From Micromonospora zamorensis (lineage in GTDB: Bacteria; Actinomycetota; Actinomycetes; Mycobacteriales; Micromonosporaceae), in assembly GCF_900090275.1 (NCBI RefSeq), contig NZ_LT607755.1, forward strand, positions 124,001 to 188,000: DNA of 64,000 bases, written 5' to 3'. The notes beneath the pieces are model-generated. The model saw only the letters and a program-made list of their open reading frames with translations. It was not told the origin of the DNA and did no database searches. The stretch's first letter is position 1. The number at the start of each line of letters is the position of its first letter. Positions 54,162 through 62,966 of this stretch are shown piece after piece. Both the position numbers and the translations under genes were made by a program.

Positions 54162-54680
54162 ATGACTGAGCACCTCTCCGCCGCACCGATCGGCAAGCCG
54201 ACGTCGTACTCGCGCGTCACGCTGAGCAAGATCATGACTGCCGTGGACGTGAACCTGTACGGCACCGTGCACGGTGGGGTTCTGATGAAGTTCGTCGACG
54301 ACGTGGCGGGTGCCGCCGCGGCCCGGCACAGCGGCGGAACGGCCGTCACCGCGGCGATCGACGAGATCGTCTTCTCCGAGGCGGTCCGGGTCGGCGACCT
54401 CGTGCACGCCCACGCGCAGGTGAACTGGACCGGCCAGACCTCGATGGAGGTGGGCGTACGGGTGGTCGCCGAACGCTGGGACTCGGCCGAGGACGCGGCG
54501 GTTCGGGTGGCCACCGCGTACCTGGTGTTCGTCGGTGTGGACGTGGGCGGGGCGCCGCGGGTGGTCCGCCCGGTGCTGCCGGAGACGGCGGAGGACGAGC
54601 GCCGGTACAAGGAGGCGGAGATCCGCCGGGCCCACCGCCTCGCCCGCCGTCGCGCCATCCAGGCACACCGCGCGGGCTGA
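54162..54680 (+). CDS. Acyl-CoA thioesterase, hotdog fold
   Basis: 172 residues. The sequence VNLYGTVHGGVLMKFVDDVAG is the acyl-CoA hydrolase hotdog motif (with Asn, His and Asp near the active site), followed by VTAAIDEIVFSEAVRVGDLV. These enzymes hydrolyse acyl-CoA to free acid and CoA. The C-terminal tail is very basic (RRAHRLARRRAIQAHR). ATG 54162 is positioned 7 nt after TACCGT. Divergent from the membrane protein at 53467; followed by acetoacetyl-CoA synthetase after 142 bp, a fellow CoA-ester gene. Confidence 0.92.
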   Translation: MTEHLSAAPIGKPTSYSRVTLSKIMTAVDVNLYGTVHGGVLMKFVDDVAGAAAARHSGGTAVTAAIDEIVFSEAVRVGDLVHAHAQVNWTGQTSMEVGVRVVAERWDSAEDAAVRVATAYLVFVGVDVGGAPRVVRPVLPETAEDERRYKEAEIRRAHRLARRRAIQAHRAG

Positions 54681-54822
54681 CCCACATGAGGTGGGCGGGT
54701 GCAGTGTGGGGTGGGCACGCGTCGGTTGGCGCACCCGGTGCGCAGAATGGCGCTTCGAGGTAGGGCAAGATGGCGCCACGGCCCATTCACAATGTCGTGC
54801 CGGGCCAGGGGAGGGTGAAGCA

Positions 54823-56832
54823 GTGGGTGACATGCTGTGGGCGCCGCCGGCGGACGTACGCGAGCATTCCCGGATCGGCGGCTACCTGCGCTGGCTGCGG
54901 GAGCACCGCGGGTTGGACTTCGCCGACTACGACGCGTTGTGGCGCTGGTCGACCACCGATCTGGACGCGTTCTGGCGTTCGATCTGGGACCACTTCGAGG
55001 TGGTCGCGCACACCCCGCCGACCGCGACCCTGGCCGAGCGGGGGATGCCCGGCGCCCGCTGGTTCCCCGGCGCCACGCTCAACTACGCCGAGAACGTGTT
55101 GCGGATGCCGGGGCGGCTCGACGACGACCCGGTGGTGATCGCACACGGGCAGACCCGAGCGCCCGTCACGCTGACCGCCGGGGAGTTGCGCGAGCAGGTC
55201 CGCCGGGTGTCGGCCGGGCTGCGCCGGCTCGGCGTCACCGCCGGTGACCGGGTGGCGGCGTACGCCCCGAACATCCCCGAGACGTACGTCCTGCTGCTGG
55301 CCACCGCCAGCCTGGGCGCGATCTTCTCGTCCTGCGCGCCCGAGTTCGGCACCCGCAGTGTCACCGACCGGTGGCAGCAAATCGAGCCGACGGTGCTGGT
55401 CGCCGTGGACGGCTACCGCTACGGCGACAAGCCGGTGGACCGCCGCGCCGAGGTCGCCGCGATCCGGGCGGCCCTGCCGTCGCTGCGGCACACCGTCAGC
55501 ATCGGCTACCTCGACCCGACCGGCCCCCTGCCCGAGGGCGTGCTGGGCTGGGCTGAGCTGGCCGCGCCCACCGACGAGCCGTCGACGTTCACGCCGGTGC
55601 CGTTCGACCACCCGCTGTACGTGCTCTACTCCTCGGGCACCACCGGGTTGCCCAAGCCGATCGTGCACGGCCACGGCGGCATCCTGCTGGAACACCTGAA
55701 GATGCTCGCCCTGCACCACGACCTGGGCCCGGCCGACCGGTTCTTCTGGTTCACCACCACCGGCTGGATGATGTGGAACTTCCTGGTCTCCGGGCCGGCG
55801 GTGGGCGCCACCATCGTGCTCTTCGACGGCAACCCGGCGGTCCGGGCGGAGCCCGGCCGGCCGGCCGAGCCCGACCTGGGTGGGCTGTGGCGGCTGGCGG
55901 CGGAGACCGGCACCACGTACTTCGGCACCTCCGCGCCGTTCCTGCTGGCCTGCCGCAAGGCCGGGCTGGTGCCCCGGGACGTCGCCGACCTGTCGGCGCT
56001 GCGCGGGGTGGGTTCCACCGGTGCGCCGCTGCCCGCCGAGGGCTTCGAATGGGTGTACGAGACGGTCGGCGACCGCCTCCAGCTCCAGTCGCTCTCCGGT
56101 GGTACCGACGTGTGCACCGGCTTCGTCGGCGGCGTGCCGCTGCTGCCGGTCTACGCCGGCGAGATCGCCTGCCGCGCGTTGGGCGCCAAGGTGGAGGCAC
56201 GTTCCGCCGATGGCACCCCGGTCATCGGCGAGCTGGGTGAGCTGGTCATCACCGAGCCGATGCCGAGCATGCCGGTGGGCTTCTGGAACGACCCGGAGGG
56301 CACCCGCTACCGCGAGGCGTACTTCGACGTCTACCCGGGCGTCTGGCGGCACGGCGACTGGATCACCATCAACGAGCGGGGCGGCTGCGTGATCACCGGT
56401 CGCTCCGACGCCACGCTCAACCGCGGTGGGGTGCGGCTGGGCACCGCCGAGTTCTACTCGGTGGTCGAGGGGCTCGACGAGGTGCTCGACTCGGTCGTCG
56501 TGCACCTGGAGGACGACGAGGGTGGCGCCGGTGAGCTGCTGCTCTTCGTGGTGCTGGCCGAGGGTCTGGAGCTGGACGACCCGATGCGCGCGAGGATCTG
56601 TCGCGAACTGCGGACCGCGCTCTCACCCCGGCACGTGCCCGACGAGATCCACCAGGTGCGCTCGGTGCCCCGCACCCTGTCGGCGAAGAAGCTGGAGGTG
56701 CCGGTCAAGAAGATCCTCACCGGCGTCCCGGTCGACCAGGCCGCGGCCAAGGGCGCCCTGGCCAACCCCGAGTCCCTGACGGCCTTCGCCGCCCTGGCCC
56801 AACGCCGAGCAATAGACAACACGCACGCCTGA
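54823..56832 (+). CDS. Acetoacetyl-CoA synthetase
   Basis: 669 residues. The AMP-binding signature YSSGTTGLPKPIVHGHGG sits around residues 268-285, with WMMWNFLVSGPAVGATIVLFDG and TGRSDATLNRGGVRLGTAEFYSV later, and the C-terminal KKLEVPVKKIL lysine region. The full-length pattern beginning PPADVREHSRIGGYLRWLREHRG is that of acetoacetate-CoA ligases (about 650 residues), not acetyl-CoA synthetase. It activates acetoacetate with ATP for use as carbon source or lipid precursor. GTG 54823 is chosen as GGGAGG is 7 nt upstream; ATG 54832 is an alternative three codons on. Confidence 0.92.
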   Translation: MGDMLWAPPADVREHSRIGGYLRWLREHRGLDFADYDALWRWSTTDLDAFWRSIWDHFEVVAHTPPTATLAERGMPGARWFPGATLNYAENVLRMPGRLDDDPVVIAHGQTRAPVTLTAGELREQVRRVSAGLRRLGVTAGDRVAAYAPNIPETYVLLLATASLGAIFSSCAPEFGTRSVTDRWQQIEPTVLVAVDGYRYGDKPVDRRAEVAAIRAALPSLRHTVSIGYLDPTGPLPEGVLGWAELAAPTDEPSTFTPVPFDHPLYVLYSSGTTGLPKPIVHGHGGILLEHLKMLALHHDLGPADRFFWFTTTGWMMWNFLVSGPAVGATIVLFDGNPAVRAEPGRPAEPDLGGLWRLAAETGTTYFGTSAPFLLACRKAGLVPRDVADLSALRGVGSTGAPLPAEGFEWVYETVGDRLQLQSLSGGTDVCTGFVGGVPLLPVYAGEIACRALGAKVEARSADGTPVIGELGELVITEPMPSMPVGFWNDPEGTRYREAYFDVYPGVWRHGDWITINERGGCVITGRSDATLNRGGVRLGTAEFYSVVEGLDEVLDSVVVHLEDDEGGAGELLLFVVLAEGLELDDPMRARICRELRTALSPRHVPDEIHQVRSVPRTLSAKKLEVPVKKILTGVPVDQAAAKGALANPESLTAFAALAQRRAIDNTHA

Positions 56833-56836
56833 CAGC

Positions 56837-56857
56837 CCGGCCCGCCGGGCGGGCCGG
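56837..56857. terminator. Short terminator hairpin between convergent genes
   Basis: CCGGCCCGC/GCGGGCCGG with a 3-nt loop, directly after the synthetase stop and before the TIGR03089 stop. Confidence 0.6.
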
Positions 56858-57547
56858 TTACGGGAGGGTCTGGGTGACCTTTTCGGTGGCCTGGCGGCTG
56901 GTCAGCCGGGCTGGGTCCAGGTTGGCGCAGAGGACCACGGTGGCCGCCCGGGTCAGGGGGGCCAGCAGCCAGTCGACCGGGTCGGGGTGGCGGCTGGCGT
57001 CGACCAGGACCCGCGCGCCGGGCTCGATGCCCAACTCCGCGGCACGGGCCTCGGCGCGGGTCAGCAGCCGCGCGTCGGCGGGGCCCGGACCGGGCTGCGG
57101 GGTGAAGTGGTCGCCGTGTCGGCGGACCTCCACCACGTAGTCGGCGAACCCGGGCGGCACCTGCCGCAGCGGGGCGGCGAGCGGGGCCAGCGCGAGGGCG
57201 TACCGCTCGTCGGCGGACCAGGACTGCGCCTCGTCGAGCTGGTCGGCGGCGGCGAAGAGCACGTCCACGTCACCCGGTGTGTCCACCACGTTCAACTTGG
57301 CCGACCAGCAACCCAGCAGCACCGCCGCGGTCTGCCAGTGCGGCGGCAGCAGCACGCCGGCCGGGGTGCCCGCAACGAGGCCGACCTCGTCGACGAGGAG
57401 ATTGGCGGTCTTCGCCACCCAGTTCGCCAGGGTGGTGCCGGAAAGTTCGGTGCGGTCACCACTGGCATCGTCGTACCAGGTGAGCAGCGGTCTGGTCGGG
57501 TCGGTCGCGATCGCGTCGGCGAACACCCGGGCAATGTTGTCGGCCAT
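56858..57547 (-). CDS. TIGR03089 family protein
   Basis: 229 residues. The sequence DPTRPLLTWYDDASGDRTELSG followed by NLLVDEVGLVAGTPAGVLLPPHWQTAAVLLGCW resembles the N-terminal part of AMP-binding enzymes, but the catalytic core and C-terminal domain are missing; this matches the actinobacterial TIGR03089 family. The function is unknown; it may bind a nucleotide without ligase activity. ATG 57547 gives the usual start MADNIARVFADAI. From memory the homologue Rv3268 lies near glycosyltransferase and manB genes in M. tuberculosis, similar to here. Confidence 0.87.
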   Translation of the reverse strand: MADNIARVFADAIATDPTRPLLTWYDDASGDRTELSGTTLANWVAKTANLLVDEVGLVAGTPAGVLLPPHWQTAAVLLGCWSAKLNVVDTPGDVDVLFAAADQLDEAQSWSADERYALALAPLAAPLRQVPPGFADYVVEVRRHGDHFTPQPGPGPADARLLTRAEARAAELGIEPGARVLVDASRHPDPVDWLLAPLTRAATVVLCANLDPARLTSRQATEKVTQTLP

Positions 57548-57699
57548 CGGCGCGAACGATACGCCCCCGCCGGCCGTACTCGTTGACGATGACAAGTCGG
57601 CGTACCGTCGGGTCGCAGTCAGCGCCGCTGCCGCGCCCCGGCGTAGGCTTGACCCCCGGAGTGTTGTTCCCCACAGACGCCAGTGCAAGGAGTCGCCCC

Positions 57700-58845
57700 G
57701 TGACCGCCGGTCGCCCGCCCCGCGTGCTCATCGACGCCACGAGTGTCCCCGCCGACCGTGGTGGTGTCGGTCGATACGTCGACGGTCTGCTCGGAGCCCT
57801 CGGCAAGGTGTGCGGGTCGGGGGTGGACCTGGCGGTGGTCAGTCTTCGCACCGACCTGGAGCGTTACACCCGGATGCTGCCCGGCGCGGAGATCATTCCC
57901 GCTCCGGCCGCCGTGGCGCACCGCCCGGCCCGGCTCGCGTGGGAGCAGACCGGCCTGCCGCTGCTCGCGCAGCAGGTGGGCGCGCACGTGCTGCACTCGC
58001 CCTTCTACACCTGCCCGCTGCGGGCCGGGTGCCCGGTCACGGTCACCGTGCACGACGCGACGTTCTTCACCGAGCCGGAGCATTACGACAAGTCCCGCCG
58101 CACGTTCTTCCGCAGTGCCATCAAGACCTCGCTGCGTCGCGCCAACCGGGTGATCGTGCCCAGCAAGGCCACGCGGGACGAGCTGATCCGGCTGCTCGAC
58201 GCCGACCCGACACGCATCGACGTGGCCTACCACGGTGTCGACCAGGCTGCCTTCCACGCGCCCACCGAGGAGGAGAAGGCCCGTGTGCGGGCCCGGCTGG
58301 GGCTGGGCAACAGCAGCTACGTCGCCTTCCTCGGGGCCAAGGAGCCACGGAAGAACGTCCCCAACCTGATCCGTGGTTGGGCGCACGCGGTGGCCGACCG
58401 CGTCGACCCGCCGGCCCTGGTGATCGCTGGTGGTCAGGGGCACGACGACGACATCGACCGCGCTGTCGCCGAGGTCCCCTCGCACCTGCGCCTGCTGCGC
58501 CCCGGCTACCTGCGCTACGGCGACCTGCCCGGCTTCCTCGGTGGCGCGCTGGTCGCGGCCTACCCGTCCTACGGCGAGGGTTTCGGGCTGCCGATCCTGG
58601 AGGCGATGGCGTGCGCCGCCCCGGTGCTGACCACTCCTCGGCTCTCACTGCCCGAGGTGGGCGGCGACGCGGTCGCCTACACCTCCGAGGACCCGGAGCA
58701 GATCGCCACCGACCTGGCCGCCCTTCTCGACGACGAGCAGCGGCGGTTGTCGCTGGCAAAGGCGGGGTTCGACCGGGCGAAGGAGTTCACCTGGGAGTCC
58801 AGCGCCGAGGTGCACATCGCCGCCTGGAGTCGCGCCAGTTCCTGA
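57700..58845 (+). CDS. Glycosyltransferase, GT4 family (GT-B fold)
   Basis: 381 residues. Starts RPPRVLIDATSVPADRGGVGRYV, with the Gly-rich GGVGRY loop of GT4 enzymes. The donor-binding site PSYGEGFGLPILEAMACAAPVL (E-x7-E) is near residues 288-309. The acceptor and sugar are unknown; the next gene makes GDP-mannose, so a mannosyltransferase is plausible. GTG 57700 has AAGGAG at 7 nt. A TAGGCT hexamer near 57643 suggests a short leader. The frame continues upstream but lacks similarity before the chosen start. Confidence 0.9.
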   Translation: MTAGRPPRVLIDATSVPADRGGVGRYVDGLLGALGKVCGSGVDLAVVSLRTDLERYTRMLPGAEIIPAPAAVAHRPARLAWEQTGLPLLAQQVGAHVLHSPFYTCPLRAGCPVTVTVHDATFFTEPEHYDKSRRTFFRSAIKTSLRRANRVIVPSKATRDELIRLLDADPTRIDVAYHGVDQAAFHAPTEEEKARVRARLGLGNSSYVAFLGAKEPRKNVPNLIRGWAHAVADRVDPPALVIAGGQGHDDDIDRAVAEVPSHLRLLRPGYLRYGDLPGFLGGALVAAYPSYGEGFGLPILEAMACAAPVLTTPRLSLPEVGGDAVAYTSEDPEQIATDLAALLDDEQRRLSLAKAGFDRAKEFTWESSAEVHIAAWSRASS

Positions 58846-58908
58846 CCCTCCGGGGCCCGGCTGGTGACCCATGCCACTCCCGGCAGGCACGTCGGGCATG
58901 ATGTGCGG

Positions 58909-60000
58909 ATGCTTTATGCGGTCATTCCAGCAGGTGGCAGCGGCACGCGGTTGTGGCCGTTGTCCCGCGCCGGCCACCCCAAGTTCCTCCACCCGCTCAC
59001 CGGCACCAGCGCCTCGCTGCTCCAGGCGACAGTGGAACGGCTCGCCCCGCTGACCACACCGGATCGGACCCTTGTGGTCACCGGTGCCGCGCACGTCGCG
59101 GCGGTGGCTCGGCAGCTGACCGGTCTGCCGGAGGAGAACATCCTGGTCGAGCCCTCCCCCCGAGATTCCTGCGCGGCGATCGCGTTGGCCGCTGCCGTGA
59201 TCGCGGTACGCGACCCGGACGCGGTGATGGGCAGCTTCGCGGCCGACCACCTGATCCGCGACCCGGAGAGCTGGGTCCGCACTGTCCAGGAGGCGGTTCG
59301 CGGGGCCGAGCAGGGCATGCTGATGACCGTCGGGATCACCCCCACGCGGGCGGAGACCGGCTACGGCTACCTGGAGACCGGCGACCCGACCGAGGGCACG
59401 CCGTGGCGGCCGGTGGCCGAGTTCAAGGAGAAGCCGGGCGCCGAGGTCGCCGAGGCGTACGTTCGTTCGGGCCGGTACCTGTGGAACGCGAGCATGTTCG
59501 TGTGGCGGGTGGACGTCTTCCTCGCCGAGCTGGCCCGCCAGCAGCCGGCGCTGCACGCCGGTGTGGCAGCGATCGCCGCCGCCTGGGGCACCCCGGAGCA
59601 GGACGAGGTCCTCGGTGCGATCTGGCCGACCCTGCCGAAGATCTCCGTGGACTACGCGGTGATGGAGGGCGCGGCCACGGCGGGTCGCGTCGCGACGGTG
59701 CCGGGCGACTTCGGCTGGAACGACGTCGGCGACTTCCACACCCTCGGCGAGGTGCTGCCGACCGACGACGCGGGCAACGTGGTGCTCGGCACCGACGCCA
59801 AGCCGGGTGTGCTGCTGCGCGACAGCGCCAACATGGTGGTCGTGCCGCAGTCGGGACGGTTGGTGGCCGTCCTCGGGTTGCGCGACCTCATCGTCGTGGA
59901 CACCCCGGACGCGGTCATGGTCTGCCCCCGCGACCGGGCCCAGGATGTCAAGGCCCTGGTCGACGAGCTCAAGGCGCGAGGCGAAGAGGGCTACGTCTGA
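58909..60000 (+). CDS. manC: Mannose-1-phosphate guanylyltransferase
   Basis: 363 residues. The pyrophosphorylase loop VIPAGGSGTRLWPLSRAGHPK is at residues 5-25; later blocks EPSPRDSCAAIALAA, GSFAADHLI, EFKEKP, YLWNASMFVW and GDFGWNDVGDF are typical of GDP-mannose pyrophosphorylases. It makes GDP-mannose from mannose-1-phosphate and GTP for mannosylated glycolipids and glycoproteins. It lacks the C-terminal isomerase domain of bifunctional ManC enzymes. ATG 58909 has CATGAT 6 nt upstream, similar to the leaderless pattern. Its 3' end overlaps the convergent Nudix gene by 32 bp. Confidence 0.94.
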   Translation: MLYAVIPAGGSGTRLWPLSRAGHPKFLHPLTGTSASLLQATVERLAPLTTPDRTLVVTGAAHVAAVARQLTGLPEENILVEPSPRDSCAAIALAAAVIAVRDPDAVMGSFAADHLIRDPESWVRTVQEAVRGAEQGMLMTVGITPTRAETGYGYLETGDPTEGTPWRPVAEFKEKPGAEVAEAYVRSGRYLWNASMFVWRVDVFLAELARQQPALHAGVAAIAAAWGTPEQDEVLGAIWPTLPKISVDYAVMEGAATAGRVATVPGDFGWNDVGDFHTLGEVLPTDDAGNVVLGTDAKPGVLLRDSANMVVVPQSGRLVAVLGLRDLIVVDTPDAVMVCPRDRAQDVKALVDELKARGEEGYV

Positions 60001-60586
60001 GGGCTGCGAGGGCCGGCGCGACCATTTGCACGGTCCCGCCGGCCAGTGGCTCGGGCAGCTGGTCCAGCGGGAACCAGCCCAGCTCCTCGGCCTCGTCGCT
60101 GACCTGCTCCACGGCGGCGGGAGGGGCCAACACGGCGAACCGGACGTCGTGGTGCAGTGACCCGCCCTGACACTGCACCTGGTGCACGTCCACGTCGATC
60201 GGCACCGGGTCGATGCGCAGGCCGGCGATCCCGGACTCCTCGGTGGCCTCGCGGAGCGCGGCGGCGACCAGGGTCTCGTCAGTCGGCTCGCAGTGGCCGC
60301 CGAGCTGCACCCAAAGCCCGAACTTGACGTGCAGGCAGAGCAGCACCCGCGAGCCGGTGGCGTCCAGGACCAGCGCGCTCGCGGTGACGTGCCCGGGTCG
60401 GTGCTGCCGACTCATCGCGATCGGGCCGGCGCCGAGCAGGCGGAGGGTCCGGTCCCGCGCTACGGCCGCGTCCGGGCTGGTGGGCTGCCAGCCTTCGAGA
60501 AGCGCGGTGGCGTCGGCGTGCAGCGTCGCGTACGTCTCGGGGTCGGTCGGGTGGGCGGTCGGTCCGGTGATCGCGGTGTCGGGCAC
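59969..60586 (-). CDS. Nudix hydrolase
   Basis: 205 residues. The complete Nudix box G-x5-E-x7-REUxEExGU is present at residues 97-120 (GHCEPTDE ... REATEESGI). N-terminal 60 residues are helical (DPETYATLHADATALLEGWQ) and may bind substrate. Substrate unknown; the neighbourhood suggests a nucleotide-sugar or dinucleotide, without proof. GTG 60586 is supported by TACAGT 6 nt upstream. Its last ten codons overlap the 3' end of manC on the other strand. Confidence 0.9.
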   Translation of the reverse strand: MPDTAITGPTAHPTDPETYATLHADATALLEGWQPTSPDAAVARDRTLRLLGAGPIAMSRQHRPGHVTASALVLDATGSRVLLCLHVKFGLWVQLGGHCEPTDETLVAAALREATEESGIAGLRIDPVPIDVDVHQVQCQGGSLHHDVRFAVLAPPAAVEQVSDEAEELGWFPLDQLPEPLAGGTVQMVAPALAALRRSPLRLAP

Positions 60587-60592
60587 CCCGTC

Positions 60593-60619
60593 ACTGTACG
60601 AGCGGGTGCTTCGTACGCT
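60593..60619. promoter_or_regulatory. Paired leaderless promoters of Nudix and 60626 genes
   Basis: Minus strand: TACAGT (60593-60598 as ACTGTA), 6 nt, GTG 60586. Plus strand: TACGCT (60614-60619), 6 nt, GTG 60626. The two start codons are only 39 bp apart. Confidence 0.6.
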
Positions 60620-60625
60620 GGCCCG

Positions 60626-61672
60626 GTGACCCTGCGACTCGTCGAATTCGTGGTGGCCGGCAACGAGGCCAGTGATCTCCTGCCGGTGCGGTCGGCACCC
60701 CTGCTGCGCGCGTACGGCGCCCGGCGGGGCTTCTGGACCGTGCTGGACGAAGGGCCGGTGGAGCGCTGCCTCGCCCTGCTGCTGGAGCTGGACGACGGCG
60801 AGTGGACGGCCCGGCACGTGCTGGCGGACGCCGGTGCGGAGAACGGGCGGACCGAGGACGGTGAGGCGCTCGCCCACCACGACGGCTGGGTGTACGTCTT
60901 CGGCTCCCACTTCGGCTCGAAGGGTGGCCCGCTGCGCCCCCGACGTGCCTTCGTGGCCCGGTTCCGCGAGGACGACGCTGCGGCCGGGCCGATCCCGGTG
61001 CACGTGGTGCGCAACTCGTTCCGGCTGCACCGGGCGGTGAACGACGCCCTGGCCGGGTCGCCGCTGGTCCTGTTGCCTCCGGGAGAACGGGTGCGGGCCC
61101 GGTTCATCGTGGAAACCCTGGCCAGGGGGACCGCCCGGGAGAAGAGCTGGGTGAGTCGCCTCACCCCGGACGACCTGCCGTTGAACGTGGAGGCGGCGGC
61201 CTTCACCCCGGCCGGGACGGTGCTGCTCGGTCTGCGTTTCCCGGTCACCGAGGCCGGTGAGCCGATCCTGGTCGAGGTGGCCGACGTGCCGGGCATGTTC
61301 ACGGCGGAGCCTTCGTGGCCACGGGCGTTGCGCACGTACGTGTTGACCGGGGTCACCCCGCCCGGGGAGCTGACCGGCTTCCGGGCGATCACCCCGACGG
61401 CGGACGGCGCGTACGCGGCCGTGATCGGCTCGATCGACGCGCTGGGCAAGGGATCGGTGCTGCTCGACGACCACCCCGGTGGGGGTGATGTCACCTCCCG
61501 ACACGTCCGCTTCCGTCTCCCGGACCGTGGATCGGACGACGCGTGCCGGCTCGGCGGGGAGCTGGTGGCGGACCTGGCGCCGTTCCACCACGTCGAGGGG
61601 GTGGCCGAGCTGGACGGGCGGCCGTTCTACGTCACGGACGAGGACCACCGGGTCGCGCTCTGGGTCGGCTGA
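60626..61672 (+). CDS. Conserved protein, possible beta-propeller (DUF6929-like)
   Basis: 348 residues, no signal peptide or membrane helix. The sequence is rich in beta-type repeats with short acidic turns (LLLELDDGEWTARHVL, HHDGWVYVFGSHFGSKGGPLRPRR, GVTPPGELTGFRAITPTADGAYAAVIGS, FHHVEGVAELDGRPFYVTDED), compatible with a propeller fold. I recall a family DUF6929 of this kind but cannot confirm it. GTG 60626 follows TACGCT by 6 nt (leaderless). Single gene, ends before a set of hairpins (61703-61790). Function unknown. Confidence 0.78.
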   Translation: MTLRLVEFVVAGNEASDLLPVRSAPLLRAYGARRGFWTVLDEGPVERCLALLLELDDGEWTARHVLADAGAENGRTEDGEALAHHDGWVYVFGSHFGSKGGPLRPRRAFVARFREDDAAAGPIPVHVVRNSFRLHRAVNDALAGSPLVLLPPGERVRARFIVETLARGTAREKSWVSRLTPDDLPLNVEAAAFTPAGTVLLGLRFPVTEAGEPILVEVADVPGMFTAEPSWPRALRTYVLTGVTPPGELTGFRAITPTADGAYAAVIGSIDALGKGSVLLDDHPGGGDVTSRHVRFRLPDRGSDDACRLGGELVADLAPFHHVEGVAELDGRPFYVTDEDHRVALWVG

Positions 61673-61702
61673 GCGGGATGATGCGGGGGCGGGATGACCG
61701 GA

Positions 61703-61790
61703 CGGCACCTCTGCGGAGCAAGGGCCGCAGACCCTCGTGGTGCCGCCCGATCACCGGGGCCTCCCCATGGCCCGGCGCCCTGGCGCCGGG
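61703..61790 (+). terminator. Double structured terminator region
   Basis: First a nested structure: outer CGGCACC (61703-61709)/GGTGCCG (61739-61745) and inner TCTGCGG/CCGCAGA. Then a second hairpin CCCGGCGCC/GGCGCCGGG at 61771-61790. Together they should end transcription from the 60626 gene. A 165-bp non-coding region follows up to the next gene; TAGAGT at about 61904 could be a -10 element of the regulator. Confidence 0.6.
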
Positions 61791-61955
61791 AGCGTCGAGG
61801 ACGCGCCGGCACCTGTTCGGGCACTGAGAGCATGCCGAACCCGCCCCGTTGACGTCGAGGTTTTTCAGCCCAGGCTTAAAGATGGAGATTAGTGCCGTCC
61901 AGGTAGAGTCGAACGGTCATCCGGCATCCCCCTGCCGGGGACTCAGGAGTGCTCC

Positions 61956-62954
61956 ATGCTGAAGATCCACTTTTCTGGGGAGGACATCCTCCGGACCCGG
62001 TTGGCGCCGGCTGCGGACCCGATCTGGGAGCTGGTCCTCAGCCTGCACGTGCTGCAGGGCCGCAACCGCGACCCGTTGACGGCCAACTGGCGGCGCACCG
62101 TGTCCCAGGCGTTGCGTCAGGACGTCGCCTCCGAGCAGCTCCGGTTGCTGTTCGCGCTGAACCCGCCACGCGGCTACTTCCCGGACTTCCTCACCCCGTA
62201 CGACAGCGTCGACGGCTTCGAGGCCGGGCTGGACGCGCTCCGCCGCACCCCCACCGAGCTGCTGCACCGGGACCTGAGCGTGCTGGCCGCCGAGACCCAG
62301 CTGCCCTCCTCGGCCGCCGCGCTGGCCCGGGGCGAGGTGGCGGTGCTGCACCACCTCGCCGAGTCGATGGAGCAGTACCGATCGCTGGCGATCAACCCGT
62401 ACTGGAGCAGGATCCAGGCCGCGGTGGCGGCGGACCGGGCCCGCCGCGCCCGGGCACTGCTCGACGGCGGTGTCGAGGGCCTGCTCACCAGCCTCCGGCC
62501 GGCCATGCGCTGGGAGGACAGGGTGCTCGAGGTCCGCCACTACCCGCACAGCCGGGAGATGCACCTCGACGGCCGAGGGCTGCTGCTGGTGCCGTCGTTC
62601 TTCTGCGCGAGCACGCCGGTCGCACTGCTCGACCCGGCGCTGCCACCGGTGCTCGTCTACCCGGTCGACCGGCTGGGCGGGCTTGCACCGGCCGACCGCG
62701 TCGCGGCGATCCCGTCGGGTGCTCCCCGCGACTCGCTCGCCGCGCTGCTCGGCCGCACCAGGGCGGCGGTGTTGCAGGCCACCGACGAGGGCTCCACCAC
62801 CGGCGAGGTCGCCCGTCAGCTCAACATCTCACCGGCGGCAGCGAGCCAGCACGCCACGGTGCTGCGCAACGCTGGCCTGCTGGTCAGCCACCGGGAGCGC
62901 AACAGCGTGCTGCACACGCTGACGCCGCTCGGCCGGGCCATGCTGGACGCCTGA
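61956..62954 (+). CDS. ArsR-type winged-helix transcriptional regulator (DUF5937-like)
   Basis: 332 residues. A large N-terminal helical domain (residues 1-250; MLKIHFSGEDILRTRLAPAADP, LTPYDSVDGFEAGLDALRRTP) precedes the C-terminal winged helix STTGEVARQLNISPAAASQHATVLRNAGLL, followed by the wing RERNSVLHTLTPLG. This arrangement is common in streptomycete and micromonosporal ArsR-like regulators with an unknown sensor domain. It contains no metal-binding Cys cluster. ATG 61956 follows GGGACTCAGGAG. Target unknown. Confidence 0.88.
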   Translation: MLKIHFSGEDILRTRLAPAADPIWELVLSLHVLQGRNRDPLTANWRRTVSQALRQDVASEQLRLLFALNPPRGYFPDFLTPYDSVDGFEAGLDALRRTPTELLHRDLSVLAAETQLPSSAAALARGEVAVLHHLAESMEQYRSLAINPYWSRIQAAVAADRARRARALLDGGVEGLLTSLRPAMRWEDRVLEVRHYPHSREMHLDGRGLLLVPSFFCASTPVALLDPALPPVLVYPVDRLGGLAPADRVAAIPSGAPRDSLAALLGRTRAAVLQATDEGSTTGEVARQLNISPAAASQHATVLRNAGLLVSHRERNSVLHTLTPLGRAMLDA

Positions 62955-62966
62955 CCCGGCCGTCTC

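Noticed and set aside
57700..58845. Glycosyltransferase as WbbL rhamnosyltransferase
   Set aside because: The position resembles that of wbbL in M. tuberculosis, but this protein has GT4/GT-B motifs, whereas WbbL is a GT2 enzyme.
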